A stretch of DNA of 64,000 nt from Jaltomata sinuosa (taxonomy: Eukaryota > Streptophyta > Magnoliopsida > Solanales > Solanaceae): contig QJPP01001610.1 in assembly GCA_003996215.1 (NCBI GenBank), positions 399,398-463,397 on the forward strand, read 5' to 3'. Position 1 is the first letter of the stretch. Each line of letters starts with the position of its first letter. This document shows positions 1 through 11,861 of the stretch, piece after piece. A program made the position numbers and the translations under genes. The notes below the pieces were generated by a model. It saw only the letters and a list, made by a program, of their open reading frames with translations. It was not told the origin of the DNA and searched no databases.

Positions 1-1140
1 TGAATACCCACATACCTTGGTTGAAGCTAACCCACTTGAATTGAAAAGACTTAGGAGACTTGAACTTGAAGTTTGAGACATGGAGCTTCAAACCCTAACT
101 TGAAGCTTGAGAAGATGGAACTTCTTTTCTCCTTTTAGAAGTTGATTGAAAGAATGGGGGAGAACTTAGGTGAGGTGGGAATAAAAACCCTTCTAAATAG
201 GCTTAAAACGACTTAGTATAGGAGTTAATTGAGTGGGAAATTACAAAAATACCCCTGGACTTAAACTTGGAAAAAGTCGACTTTAGAGACCACGAGTCAG
301 TTCACGGTCCGTCATCCTAAAGGATGAGCCATCAACTGATCTATGGTTTCAACTTCCACTTCTAAAGGTCTACTGGAACTCAACGGTCCGTGGTTCAGGA
401 CGACGGACCGTCCTACTGACTCGTGGTTCCGACTTTAGGATACTCTGATCCTCTGATACTCTGATCCTCAGGGATTATGAGTGGAAGAATGGGTCATGTA
501 ATAGGTTGATGAGTTGTCAACCCACTCATGGAATTTAGAAGACTTAGTACCTCTCTGAACGTGATTCTACGACTTATAGGATGGACCATCATTCAAAATA
601 ATGACCCATCAAGTCGTTCGTGGAAACTGGGCTGAAAAGCTGAATTTTAACAAACCACGGGTCACTCTACTGACCGTGGTTTTGGTCTATGGGTCGTGAA
701 CCAACCAGTGGTTTTGAATATGAAAATTTTAAGATTCAGTTCAGCAATGAAGAGTCACAGTACGGACCGTGGTTCAGAACCACGGTTCGTCATCCAATCC
801 ATCATCACTGACAGCACTACAGTAAACTGCCCATAAATTTTTACTCTGGACTCAGATTATTGCGTGGTTTGTGGCATTCGATAGAAGACTCAAAAACCTT
901 TAATTTGGCGGGTACTAGGACACCTAACTTTTTATATTTTAGGAGGAATGATCGATTTAAATTGACCCTAATTTAGTCTTACATGAAAACTTACTTTGGT
1001 GAGGTGCTTGCGACTTAACTTGATGATAGAAGTTTCTTATGAACATGATTCGCATCAAAAGCGCTCACCACACTAGGAAAATGATCATTACACTCATGGA
1101 AAAAGCTTGAGTATTAGCTTAGGATTTTTGAGGTGTTATA
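1..1140 (-). repeat. 3' LTR of E1, partial
   Basis: This segment matches 4980-6122 closely, for example in the shared stretches around 41-130 and 5370-5450 and in the shared end near 1120-1140 and 6100-6122. On the minus strand the LTR begins at 1140 with a mutated TGTAACACC-type start. Positions 285-830 hold reiterated phrases of the CCACGG / CCGTGG type, and a TATA-like AATAAAAA run follows at about 180-188 in transcription order. The rest of this LTR lies left of the window. Confidence 0.8.
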
Positions 1141-1179
1141 ATATCTCCGCCTTGGGATCATTTGTCATCGAATGAAGAC
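1141..1179 (-). other. Polypurine tract and 3' flank of E1 internal region
   Basis: Read on the minus strand, this short piece ends in the purine run AAGGCGGAGA immediately before the LTR start at 1140, preceded by CATTCGATGACAAATGAT. The same arrangement (a CATTCGAGGACGAATG-like phrase, purine tract, LTR) is usual at the 3' end of plant Ty3/gypsy elements, where the purine run primes plus-strand DNA synthesis. It fixes the element orientation as minus. Confidence 0.65.
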
Positions 1180-3239
1180 TAAGCAAGGGACCTCTAGAGA
1201 GAAAATAGCCCAACCAAAAACAAAACATGAAATCTGAAGAATAAATATGAAACTGAACCTTTCAACTTAAGACATGGCTGAATCAACTTCGAAAATACGA
1301 ATACATGCTAGGATCGTGAGGGAAACTGATGGAATAGATTTGGGAGGACATACTAAGGATGGAACTACTAGCTCAAGCAGAACCAGATCTGAAGAAAAAA
1401 GGGTGAAGGTACTTGGCCTTCATGGATGACTCTGCTTCCCAAGTAGCTCCTTCAACTGAACTATCGGTGTAACCGACCTCTGATTGAAATAAAAACTGAG
1501 TTGGTTTCATGAGACACATATGCATGGTGAAAATGTAAGAACGACCAATAAGACAGGAACTAGAAATCCAACATAATAACTAGTCTGGGATGAGAGTAGG
1601 AACTCAGCAAAAACTCATAAATAACAAACATACTCTAGAAATCACAGTTAACAGAAAGGGACACCAAACTAAGCGAATTAGATATATGGAAAAACTATTC
1701 TCTTCTAAATACCACTCCTACAATTTGAAACTACAACCTCAACAACGCACATAAAGGTACTAAGGTCTGAGTCTAACTACCCGATTCTCCATCTTCAAAC
1801 CTATCTAGACCAAATCTCTTGCATATAGAACGTCTTCTAAGGATAGCATACCCTCTTATCACAACAACCAACTAACCTAGGGCTCCAAACCAAAGGGTCA
1901 CTAGTTGCACAAAACAAATATCCACATGTACCCCATCACGATATTCAAGCTTACAACTATGGTCACCTTATAGTTTCATAGCTTACCCTATTTAAGACTT
2001 CTCTCCTCTTCCCTATCATAACTGGGAGTCGCAAATTCAAGAACTTCTACAGAGGTACATACTAAAATTCCTCATCTAACTATTTTGCACGAATAATCCT
2101 TATCTCATAATTCACCCACACCTAGAAGTCAGGGTGGAACAAGTACACAAATAAGGAAAAGGAATATGCTACCTCCCAGCTAGGCTACTACAAGGCCTTC
2201 TCCCCTAACGCTTATAAGAACATAAACCAGAATCATTGAAAGAGAAGAGCGGGAGCAGGAGTGTCACTAATGAAGTATTACAGATTGATCTTGACTTACA
2301 CTTAGCGTGATAAAGCCACTCAAGGTGAGGCTTGGGGGATTGAGTGCAATAGGCATGAGTATTTCACATACAAGGCATGTAAGGCATGAATGGTGGGGAT
2401 CACCACCCTTCGTCATCAAAGGAAAAGGTCAAGGGATTTAGAGCAAGGAAATCATAAGCGCAAACCCTTTCAAGAATCAGGTCGGAGCTTATACATAACG
2501 TAACATGATTTGATTAGCCATAGAGGCATGTCTGAAGAATAAACTAAGCAAATAGGACCGAGCATACTGAGAGACATGAGTTTACATAGATAACAAACCT
2601 CGGGGCATAAAGCTGGAATTTATAAAATCATAGGATAAAAGTTGAATCATTGTTTGAAGCAATCACTTGCCATTCTAGAATCTGAACATGAGCGTGAATC
2701 TGAAATAGGACCATGGCGTTGACACACAAGGCATGACAAAAGTATCATAATGGCAGCAGTATACTTAGGACGCTAAGATGCAAATAAGCTTCTGCCTCCC
2801 CTCTTGACTTTGTTCTAACACCCACAAGCATTGCTACCTGAGCCTCCAAAATCTGACAGATTCTACATTTCACCATCTCCCCTTTAGGTTCATGCCACCC
2901 TCCTAAGTCTATGGACCTCTCACCAACCTCTCAAAGGAACTATGATTGTTTTACCCTAACAGAACATACACTACTCCAGAATCTATCACGAATACCCACT
3001 TCATTCTATAGTCTAGGACCCTCCTTCACCTAAAAGTCTAGGCATCAACCCTTCTGTCTCCACTTTGCTCTAAGTTAAGACAACTCACAACCAAACAAGA
3101 ATAGGGGTCTGGGGACTATTGAGCATACATGAAGGAAATCTAGTGACGTACCTGATTCAACTTCTAGAGGAATACTCTGACCCGGCGAGCTAGGCAATAA
3201 AAGGAATTGACGTTGGAGCTGAACACCACCCGTTGCTCC
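1180..3239 (-). other. Unrecognised internal sequence of E1
   Basis: About 2 kb of internal sequence in which I find no reading frame longer than a few dozen codons on either strand and no recognisable pol motif. It occupies the place where protease, RT and integrase would lie in an autonomous element. It may be heavily decayed pol or unrelated filler; the sequence does not let me decide. Confidence 0.4.
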
Positions 3240-3642
3240 ACTTAGATGAGGGGCAATCCCTAATCCTATGGCCTAACTGACCACACCCAAAACACCTTCC
3301 TTTGCCAACAAGACACTCACCTAGATGAAGCTTACCGTATCTACTACAACGAGGGTACCGCAAGGTCTTTGGAGCCCTATTATGACAAGACTGAGAATCA
3401 AGGGCAGGTGGGCTAACTAAGGATGGGGTTGGTCTAGATGACCTCTGCTGAGAAGATGATTGGCTTCATGTTCTGGTCTTCTTATTCTTCCTCTTCCTCT
3501 TCTTTAGTTTTTTTTTCTCATTCAATTGAGTTGTCATGTCTTAAGCCAACATACAGATGGCTTCACAAAATTCTGCATTCATAAACTCATGATCTGGAGT
3601 GGTTGGATTAGCATTCCTCATGCGGTTTCTTTGTGGAGACAT
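3240..3642 (-). pseudogene. gag remnant of E1 (N-terminus fused to zinc-knuckle end)
   Basis: A start codon at 3642 opens a gag-like N-terminus containing NAEFCEAICMLA followed by a stop, matching the conserved NAEFREAI-type start of plant chromovirus gag. Downstream, on the minus strand at about 3252-3358, a double zinc-knuckle region is seen: a first knuckle whose second Cys is Tyr (CSRYGKLHLGEC), then an intact CX2CX4HX4C knuckle, CFGCGQLGHRIRDC. The large central capsid part of gag is missing between them; only about 170 bp separate the two ends. Gag normally forms the particle and the knuckles bind RNA. The copy is broken by stops and the central deletion. Confidence 0.7.
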
Positions 3643-3837
3643 TATCTAGAATGTGTAATGAACGGATTAGAAGAGTAAGTAGAGTCAAACTCTATCGCAC
3701 GATAGTGAACATGAAGAAGTGAAGTGTTTCCTAAAATAACTCATAGCCTCCCTCTCATAAGTGTGGCGCGCTTCACACCCATGAAAGATACTCTAATTGG
3801 CGTGGCTTTCAGACACCCAAGAACTCTTGAACCTGAG

Positions 3838-3851
3838 GCTCTGATACCAAG
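3838..3851 (-). other. Primer-binding site of E1 (tRNA-Met type)
   Basis: Minus-strand TTGGTATCAGAGC lies two or three bases from the LTR end at 3854. This is complementary to the 3' end of initiator tRNA-Met, the usual primer in plant Ty3/gypsy chromoviruses. It marks 3854-6122 as the 5' LTR. Confidence 0.85.
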
Positions 3852-3853
3852 TT

Positions 3854-6122
3854 TGTCATGCCTCGAGGTTACCCCCTAGACGTAACACGGGACACGGGAC
3901 CATAAGTGCCCCAAGTTAACCCTTGGTCATAGCATTCTCAAGCATAACAAAAGATAAGAGGAAGCATAATAGATAAATTTGGAATCACATAAATGGATAA
4001 TCAAGTCAAATAGGAATACAAAATACAGAAAGAGACTCAAAAGTTATCTATGTATGAAAAGCCTCTACTCATGACATAAAGATTTGCTAGGACAAGATTC
4101 TAGCTAACTAGAAGTGCGGAAAAATATAATAGCTAACACTGACTAAGAACATAACTAGTCCTCGACCTAAGAGGACTCACCAACAACTAATAGAGAGTGG
4201 CCTGAAAGCTCTAGCCATAGGTTTGAGAGGGACACCTGAATCTGCATCATCAAAGGATGCAGTGCAAGATATGCGTCAGTACTACAGGATGTATTGAGTA
4301 TGCGAGATATGCATAAATAATATGAAAGCATGCTTAAAACATAATTGAAAACTGTGTTCATGCATAATCGAAGAAGTCATAAGTAAATATCATAGTTTGG
4401 GTAATAAACATGAGTTAGTAGTCAAAACTTCAAAATAAGATATCATAAAGCTTAGAAAACTTGAAATCATTCATACGGGAGTTTCTTATAACCGACAATA
4501 GACCATGTGAGCTACATGGAATCTAACTATGTAACCCTAGTTAGCAAAGCTAGAACGAACCTTGCCAAAGCATGGGCCACTATCCCCAACTATATAACCC
4601 TAGTTGACAAAGTCGTCCTATGCCCCGCCAATGCAAGGACACCATTAATCAAGATGTGTAACCACTTTCATACGCCAATCGAGCGATAAAAAACCTACGC
4701 TGGCAACGTATTTTCTAGACTTGGGTAATCTAACCCTCATCACTCGGTGCTAAATACTACTCCCAAAACATGCACATATAGCTCATAATTTCTTAGTCGC
4801 ACAATCTCATGCCAAATCTTATTCATAACTTGTTCATACTTTTTCATACTCTGGATCGTCATACTACTCATGTGTTTTTAGTTTTGAAATCAATTCATGA
4901 TCATTGATGGAACATCGGGTGTCTTGTCTTGCATAATACTTCATAACATGGAAAGACTTGCATACTTCATGACTTGTTAAATTTTCATGGCTCTAGTTAA
5001 ATTTCATAAAATATATACTTTCATAGAACATAGGAACTACGCATGCACATGCTTGAAAATCAATAAGGAACATGTTCTTAAAATCCAATTTGCTTAAATC
5101 AACTTCATGTATGTAGAAATTTCCGTGGTTAAACTTCAATTCATGAAATAAGAGTTAACATATAAAATCTCATGTAAATCATGCAATTTAATAGTAATTT
5201 TAATAATCAAATCATGAGAAGATCATATTTGGCAAAACCCATAACAATTAGATAAGAACCCTAATTTGAAAATCATAAAATCAAAATTTGAATTAGGGGT
5301 TTCAGGCACAAGGGTGAAAGAAACCCATTGTTGAATACCCACATACTTTGATTGTAACTAACCCAGTTTAATAGAAAAGACTTAGGAGACTTGAACTTGG
5401 ATTTTGAGACTTGGAGTTTGAAACCCTAACTTGAAGCTTGAGAAGATGGAACTCCTTTTCTCCTTTTGGAAGTTGATTGAAAGAATGGGAGAGAACTTAG
5501 GTAAGGTGGAAATAAAAACCCTTCTAAATAAGCTTAAAGTGACTTAGTATAGGAGTTAAAAGAGTGGGAAATTACAAAAATACAACTGGACTTAAACTTG
5601 GAAAAAGCTAGAAACAGTCGACTTCAGAGACCACGAGTCAGTTCATGGTCCGTCATCCTAAAGGAAAAGCCATCAACTGATCCATGGTTTCTATGAGTTA
5701 CAAGATGGACCATCGTTCAAAATGATGACCCGTCAAGTCGTTCGTGGTAACTAGGCAGAAAAGCTAAATTTTGACAAACCACGGGTCACTCTACTGACCG
5801 TGGTTCTGGTCTATGGGTCGTGAACCAACCATTGGTTTTGAAGATCGAAATTTTAAGATTCAGTTCAACAATGATTCGTCACAGTACGGACCATGGTTCA
5901 GAACCACGGTTCTCATCCGATCTGTCATCACTGGAAGATTGAAGTTGACCCTAACTTAGTCTTACATAAAAACTTACTTTGGTGAGGTGCTTGTGACTTA
6001 ACTTGATGATAGGAGTTTCTATGAACATGATTTGTATGAAAAGCACTCACCACACTAGGAAAATGATCATTACACTCATGGAAAAAGTCCGGGTATTAGC
6101 TTAGGATTTTTGGGGTGTTAAA
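3854..6122 (-). repeat. 5' LTR of E1
   Basis: About 2.27 kb. On the minus strand it starts at 6122 (mutated, TTTAACACCCC) and ends at 3854 with TGACA. A related LTR is present at 59609-61428 (E10), sharing the terminus and the phrase CTAGACGTAACA. A promoter-proximal block of CCACGGGTCA / TGACCGTGG phrases lies at 5630-5920, and AATAAAAA near 5510 could serve as a TATA-like element. GGTAC at 6123-6127 is the right-hand candidate for a target duplicate. Confidence 0.8.
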
Positions 6123-7505
6123 GGTACTGTGAAGTAGAGGTACTCGGCGGAATCCCTTCTATGGATCCTACCTACTGGTCTTATCATTGACAGAGGAGGT
6201 ACATACATTGTTACTATCACACCAGTTTCTATCATATCACATCATCATGCATATTGTATTCAGATTCTACCCTTGTTTGCTATTTGCTCATTGTATGCTC
6301 CGGTAGTATGGGATGCCAGAGGGTTTGTTTTCACTTGATTGTGTTACTCGGTTTTATTGGCGGCCATTGGGACTGTAGGTAGAATATGTTACTCCTGGCA
6401 TCTTATAGAGCTTGTTATGGCCTTCGGTACTTGGTGGTTTAGTGGGTTCTAGCTTGTTGAGGCTCCGATTGTTGGATATTTTGATTATTGATGGACTAGT
6501 GTTTCCTATATTATTGAGGCACTATTTATGTGGCCTTCTGAGTGTTTATGGGTTCACGGATCCTACCGCTTTTTCATGGTGTTGATTAGTGGTTTTGATT
6601 TCCTTGTGGCTTAGTTTATTCCGTCCTAGGATTGTAATTGCGGGGTCGCTATCTGATTCTTTGATTCTGACTTGGTGTTTAAGCATGATTACATTATTTA
6701 TATTGTTTCTAGCTTGATTATTTTTCCATGTTTTCCTTCTTTCCCTTTTTTACTTGAGGTTACCGGTATACCGCTATTTTCCCAACTCTATCTTTGTATA
6801 TATTTTTTTGTTGCAAGGACTCCAGATGCGTTCTTATTTCATTCATCTTTGTTTAGTGTTATATATATTTTTTGTGGCTATCATAGCTTGTTTTTTATTC
6901 TTGTTTACTTTTATCCGTGCTTGTTTCCATGTGCTTTCTTTATTGTTTCTGTGACCGCTTCTTTGCTATCTCCTTCTTACTATTTTTATATCTTATATGC
7001 CCTTAGTCGGATGATGATTCCTATTGGGTACCCATTGCTTAGCAATTGGTGCTAATACTACACTTCTGTATCTTTTAGGAGCAGATATTAGTGTGAGCCT
7101 TCGTCATTGATTGTGTGAAGACTCATGCAACTTGGATATTCAAGAATAGGATGAGCTCGTGCCAACCGAGGCTTGACCACATCTCATCTTTTGTACTGTT
7201 ACTCTTTGTTTATTCAGAGATAGTTGTATATTCTATTTTGTTACTTCTAGCACTTGTAATTTATTTAGAAGCTCTTAAACTATTGATACCAAGTCTTGGG
7301 GTTGGTTTAGTTTTCTTGTTTATATTTATGTTCAGGTTGTTTCTTCTGCATTGTCTTGATCTTATATCTGCTTCCGCCTATTTCTTCTTATATTGTGCAT
7401 ACTGGTTAGGTAGTAGCCCATAGCTAACTATTTTGGGCTACATGGATTGGTTCGCCTACTGAGTTTTGTAGGTGCCATCATGACCTGAGAAATTGGGTCA
7501 TCACA
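6123..7505 (+). repeat. 3' part of the 5' LTR of E2
   Basis: Sequence such as the stretch around 6290-6380 (CTCCGGTAGTATGGGATGCC) recurs at 63690-63780 in E11 and, reverse-complemented, in the LTRs of E8. The LTR ends at 7505 with ATCACA, directly before a primer-binding site. Long open frames inside it (for example 6672-7055) are chance frames in T-rich LTR sequence and have no gene support. The missing 5' part presumably lies left of E1, outside the window. Confidence 0.75.
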
Positions 7506-7507
7506 AC

Positions 7508-7522
7508 TTGCTATCAGAGCTC
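7508..7522 (+). other. Primer-binding site of E2 (mutated tRNA-Met type)
   Basis: CTTGCTATCAGAGC follows the LTR end by two bases; one base differs from the usual TTGGTATCAGAGC. It establishes the plus orientation of E2. Confidence 0.75.
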
Positions 7523-7559
7523 TGGTTCACCGATATCGTGGTATAGAAGCAAATGTCTA

Positions 7560-8760
7560 CATAGAGTCTTACGGATTGGTATGATGACGTTCGTATCCTA
7601 TTTGCGGGAGGCTACATTCCATTGTTGAAAATTCTATATTCTTTCTTTCTTATCATGCATCCTGGCTTTATCGACCTCGAAACTTCATTTGTTTTATTCC
7701 TTCTCAGATACCTAAGACGAGTGCGACAGTGGGTGATGTCGAGGCTTTTGTACCTATTTCTTCAGTGCTTTCGTTAGCACCACGATTTCAAGATGAGAGT
7801 TTACCTCATCAAATAGGGGGCATGGGGCTAGCCAGCCTCTGCTAGGGTTTTATGCTACCCCAGCTCTTCAAGACTTTGTGTCTAGGACACTAAGTCCTTC
7901 GGTCGGTGTTTCAATACCTCAAGGTCGGGCAATACCCAGTTTTTTGAGTGGTGCTTCAGTTAGGGTTGAGCTTTTAGTTCTTCGGCAGGGTTGTACGTCG
8001 ATATTAGAGTATAAGGCGAGGTTTCATGAGATAACTAGGTGTACTTCTAGGACAGTGCCTTTGAGACAGTTTAGTGTTTCATTGGAGTATTGATTTCACC
8101 GCTTTGTTTGGCAAAAAAGTAGTTGGTCATAGTTGGGACTACCTTTCTCCAGGTAGTAGATCATGTTTGGGCTATTGAGGGGTTATATTGCGAGTCCTAT
8201 AGAGGTAGTACTAAGAGGCACCATTGGCAGGACAATTTTTGAGGTGCTCATACTCGAGGTAGGGGATTCTTTGCTAGGGATCAGTTTCATTGCTTCTTGT
8301 CTAGTAGACCAGTTTCAATGGCTCCATAGGTTTCAGAAGATGGTTGTGCAGGGCGTGTTGAACAGAGTAGACATGGTGCAAGTTGGGGTTCCTATAATTT
8401 GCATTTAGGGCGTGTAGGCCGTGGTGGCCGGTTAGGCTCAAGGATGACTTCCCGATCGACTTTATTTAGTAGAATTTGTTATCAGTGTCGTAAGCATGGG
8501 CACTTTGCTAGGAATTTCCCCATGATCACACCTTCCAGTCAGCAGGTTTTATCTCCCAGAGTTTCAATGCCAATGACTAGAGGCGGTGTATAGGGTATTA
8601 GGGGTGGTCTCTAGATTGTTAGAGGTGGCTTTCAGCCAAGTGGTTCAGGTATCCATCAAGAGTTGACAGGAACCATGCGTCAGAGCTGGTCTTTCTTGGG
8701 TTGTTACAGTTGTGGAGTGGTTGGTCACTATTTTAGAGATTCTCCCTGGTAAGAGATGAT
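7560..8760 (+). pseudogene. gag remnant of E2
   Basis: Frame fragments at 7878-8093 contain a gag-like stretch ILEYKARFHEITR, resembling the conserved YxxRFxELxR helix region of chromovirus gag. Two zinc knuckles follow. At 8477-8520, CYQCRKHGHFARNF has lost its last Cys to Phe. At about 8700-8747, CYSCGVVGHYFRDS has lost it to Ser. Stops and frameshifts separate the pieces. The protein would form the capsid of the retroelement particle; this copy cannot. Confidence 0.65.
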
Positions 8761-10625
8761 TAAGGATTTGTGGGCCAGAGGTGGAGGTTCAAAATATCAT
8801 TGCTACAGGTATGACTTCTTTTACCTTCGGTTGGTAAAATCATTGCTCGCATTGCGATTCTACTCTTTTAGTGTATTTTCTTATATGCCTACCTATTTTT
8901 TCTTGTTTATTTTTCCTTGAGAGGTGACTACCCAGGGTGTGACTCGTGGGTAGGTCTTGATAGCCTCCTTTCCTGGTGGGTTTTATTTCTGGTTTCATTG
9001 TGGTTCTCGAGTTGGTTTGAGTTTTTCCTTTCTAGTGGTCTTGGGTGGTTGTTGCCTAGGCTGTTCTCTAGCATTTGCTAGGAGTCCTTCTATTGGGTTG
9101 GTGGCACACTAGTGGTTACATGCCAAAGATTGAGGTTTTGTCTTAAGGAGACTGGAGTGGTTATGCCAGTGGGCATGTTTTGGTTTTGCTTTTCTTGAGA
9201 AATTAGGATCGACCTTCTCTTATTGTTGGTTTAGAGAGTTGTCTTGTGAATGGATTGCTCCCGTGGTTTTCTTCTATTTTTAGTCTGGTTGAGTTGTTTT
9301 CATTATTTTCCCTAGTTGGGATAAGTTGTGAACGTAGCATTCTGGTGGAGTATTGACTATAACAGCATGGTTGAGTTTTGATTGTGGCATTGCAGTTGAG
9401 TATTGCTCGTAGTATTTTGTGGTTGAGTTAGGCATTCAGCCTATCCCTTTTGCTGCCTTATCAAGTGCCACCAGTGGAGTTATGGGAGCAAAGGGAACAA
9501 CTCCAGGGTCTTTTGAGAAAGATTTTATTAGGTTCAGTGTATCCTTGAAAAGGGTTTTGTTGGGTTTGCAAAAGAGGGTGATGACTCCTTACTTATATGC
9601 ATGGATTTTGGGTAGCTGACTGAGATGACTCCTGTGTGTATGAGTACTAGTAGCTGACTGAGGTGAAGACTGATGGTTTTCTTGGGTAAGTGTGAGGTGA
9701 CGTGATTCGACCGACTACAGATTGCAGTGGCTTATCCTTTGACAAATTCGAGGTAAAATTTCCATCTAGTGAGAGGTCGGGGTAGTGGCCTATTCTAGTT
9801 CTACCTTTGCGAGCTTATGGCATCAACTTTGGTTTCCTCATCATACTCTTGGGAGGGACCAAGTCTTAGAAGAATCTATGGATTGGGAAAATTATATATT
9901 TAGAGATTAGTTGGCTCCGGTTTCTATACATGTTCATCGGCAGCGTATGGGTCTACTCATGAGTTTGACAGAAGCATTGGTTGGAAATAGAGTTTGGTTT
10001 AAGAATCATGGGCTAGCAGGTTACATCAGATGGTTCGTGGGAGGTTCTCTTGGGTTGCAACATCTTTGAACTGGAAGGTAATGATTACAGAAAGCTTAGC
10101 TTCTCTATCTCAGTTCAGAGTTGTTATTGTCCTTGGACATCAAGTCCTTGGTTCACCATTTTATTAAGCTTGACTTTCCAGATCCCAGCGGTGTTCTTGT
10201 CAGTGCGATGTCCATTCTACCTTGGTTGGATAGATTCAGCGGTGTCAATTCGAGGATCAGCGTGTGATTTCTATATGTGATTAAGTTTTGCGGATTGAGA
10301 TTAATGGGGTTACATCAAATTCTAATGGTATTTTAAGATTGATGGTTGGCTTTGGTATTTCGATAGGTAGGGTCTTTATTTGGTTTGATTCTTCAAAAGG
10401 TTGTCTAATATATGGGGTTCCAGCATTGATCAGACTTGACCAGTGTGGGCCAAGAGTTGTGGTATGTTAAAATGCTTCCAGGAGTTTGTGGTTTGTGAAC
10501 TAGTATGGTAGACCAGGTGGTCTTGAGGCAAAGGGTTGAGTTGAAGAGTTATGCAATTTTTCATTAGCTAGATGGAAACCGTGGACTTCAGGCATCTTTT
10601 CATTTTCCTACAGGGTGTTTGACTT
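8761..10625 (+). pseudogene. Heavily decayed pol region of E2
   Basis: No long frame survives. A piece at 9419-9619 contains GIQPIPFAA and, later, KDFIRFSVS, which align with the start of chromovirus RT (the GxxPIS-PYRMAP and KGFIRPSxSPW motifs). Everything after that is too mutated for me to place confidently, including the frames at 10050-10470. I cannot see RT catalytic residues or integrase. Plus-strand similarity ends near 10625, where minus-strand RNase H coding of E3 takes over. Confidence 0.45.
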
Positions 10626-10932
10626 TATATTTGTGGAACTTTTCAAATGTAAAAACCACAACAAGCAACTCTTGTTCTATCTCAGTATAGTTCTTTTGAG
10701 CCATATTAAGTGCCTTGTTAGCGTAGTATATAGGATGGAGAATTTTTTCACTTTGGCTTAGGATTGCTCTTAACGCCACTCCACTATCATCATACATAAC
10801 CTCAAATGGCTGGGACCAGTAAAGTGTAATGATGATAGAAGCAGAGATTAACTTTTCCATGAGGCATTCAAATGCCTTCAGACATGCATCATCAAAAACA
10901 AACTTCACATCTTTCTCCAACAACTTGCACAA
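10600..10932 (-). pseudogene. E3 RT C-terminus and start of RNase H
   Basis: A 110-residue open stretch. DDACLKAFECLMEKL matches the end of the RT thumb. FEVMYDDSGVALRAILSQ is the start of RNase H, in which the first catalytic Asp lies in the D-A/D-S-G motif (here DDSG). NYTEIEQELLVVVFTFEKF carries the conserved Glu-containing TEQELLAVVFAFEKF helix. After that the sequence no longer fits RNase H, so the domain is cut off before its remaining catalytic residues. RNase H normally removes the RNA template during reverse transcription. Confidence 0.7.
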
Positions 10933-11028
10933 AGGGTCTGCAACTTTAGGAAAATCCTTTATGAACCTGCGATAAAAACTAGCATGCCCTAAAAAGCTTT
11001 AAAAACCTTTCGTAAAAATTGAAGGAGG

Positions 11029-11760
11029 CTAAATCGCCTCAATCTTCTCTTTACCAACCTCAATTCCCTTCTTAGAGATCTGGTGGCCAAGCTCTATACC
11101 TTGTTTAACCATGAAGTGATACTTCTCCAAATTAAGCACCAGATTGCATTCTTCACATATTTTTAACACACAACTCAAATAGGCTAAGCAGTCATCAAAG
11201 AAGTCACCTACCACAGAAAAGTCATCCATGAATACCTCAATAGTGCCCTCTACCATGTTTCAGAAGATTGAAATCGTACATTACTCAAAGGTCACCACGT
11301 GTTACATAACCCCAATGGCATCCTCTTGAATAAGAACGTCCCCTATGGACAAGTGAAAGTGCTCTCCTCTTGGTCTTCGAGAGCAATTGAGGTCTGATTG
11401 TATCCTGAATAAACATCAAGAAAACAATACCATTCTCTACCAATAAGATGGTCTAACAACTGATCCATGAATGGCATCGAAAAATTGTCTTTCTCAATCC
11501 ATACATTTAACTTCATGTAGTCCATGCACATATGCCAGCATGTGAATGGACTCATCGAAATAAGCTCATTCTTATAATTCAGAACCACAGTGATTCCACC
11601 CTTCTTTGGCACACATTGAACTGGGCTCACCCACTTGCTGTCTGCAATAGGGTAAACCACACCTGCATCCAACACCTTGATGATTTCCTTCTTTTCTTGC
11701 ATAGGTGGATTTAGCCTGCGTTGATGCCCAATACTAGGAATACAATCGGGGTCAAACTAG
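11029..11760 (-). pseudogene. E3 reverse transcriptase, frameshifted
   Basis: Two open pieces. The one at 11343-11702 contains PVQCVPKKGG (fingers), an inserted stretch, CMDYMKLN (the CIDYRKLN motif) and CFLDVYSGYNQ (the catalytic FLDGYSGYNQ region, first Asp present). The one at 11029-11256 contains FMDDFSV, the intact two-Asp catalytic centre. A frameshift near 11257-11342 separates them. The enzyme would copy element RNA into DNA in the cytoplasmic particle. The active-site residues survive but the reading frame does not. RNase H follows on the same strand. Confidence 0.75.
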
Positions 11761-11861
11761 ATTTTATGAGTGCATATACCGGCTGGAATACCAATAATGT
11801 CATCAATGGACAAACTAATGGCATTCTTGAACTTTTTCAACACAGAAACTAGAGCCTCAAC

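Larger units (their letters stand above)
1..6122 (-). mobile_element. E1: gag-only Ty3/gypsy-type LTR element (3' end cut by window start)
   Basis: Two long homologous segments (1-1140 and 3854-6122) lie in the same orientation around a 2.7-kb internal region. The upper copy ends in a TGTCA terminus next to a tRNA-Met type primer-binding site, so the element reads on the minus strand with its 5' LTR at 3854-6122 and its 3' LTR at 1-1140, truncated by the window edge. The internal region holds only a gag remnant; no protease, RT or integrase is visible. It is therefore internally deleted or non-autonomous. It interrupts a plus-strand LTR that resumes at 6123 (E2). The left target-site duplicate lies outside the window, so the insertion cannot be proven here. 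Confidence 0.8.
6123..10625 (+). mobile_element. E2: decayed plus-strand Ty3/gypsy element, truncated on both sides
   Basis: A 3' portion of a long LTR (6123-7505), a primer-binding site, gag with two zinc knuckles and heavily mutated pol run in order on the plus strand. The LTR is cut on the left by E1, and the pol part stops where minus-strand Athila-type sequence (E3) begins near 10625. No 3' LTR is present in the window. The LTR tail resembles the corresponding part of E11 (63500-64000) and, more distantly, E8 and E9. Confidence 0.7.

Noticed and set aside
6672..7423. Open frames of 127 and 102 codons on the plus strand
   Set aside because: They lie wholly in the T-rich 3' part of the E2 LTR, have membrane-like composition due to T-richness and match no family.
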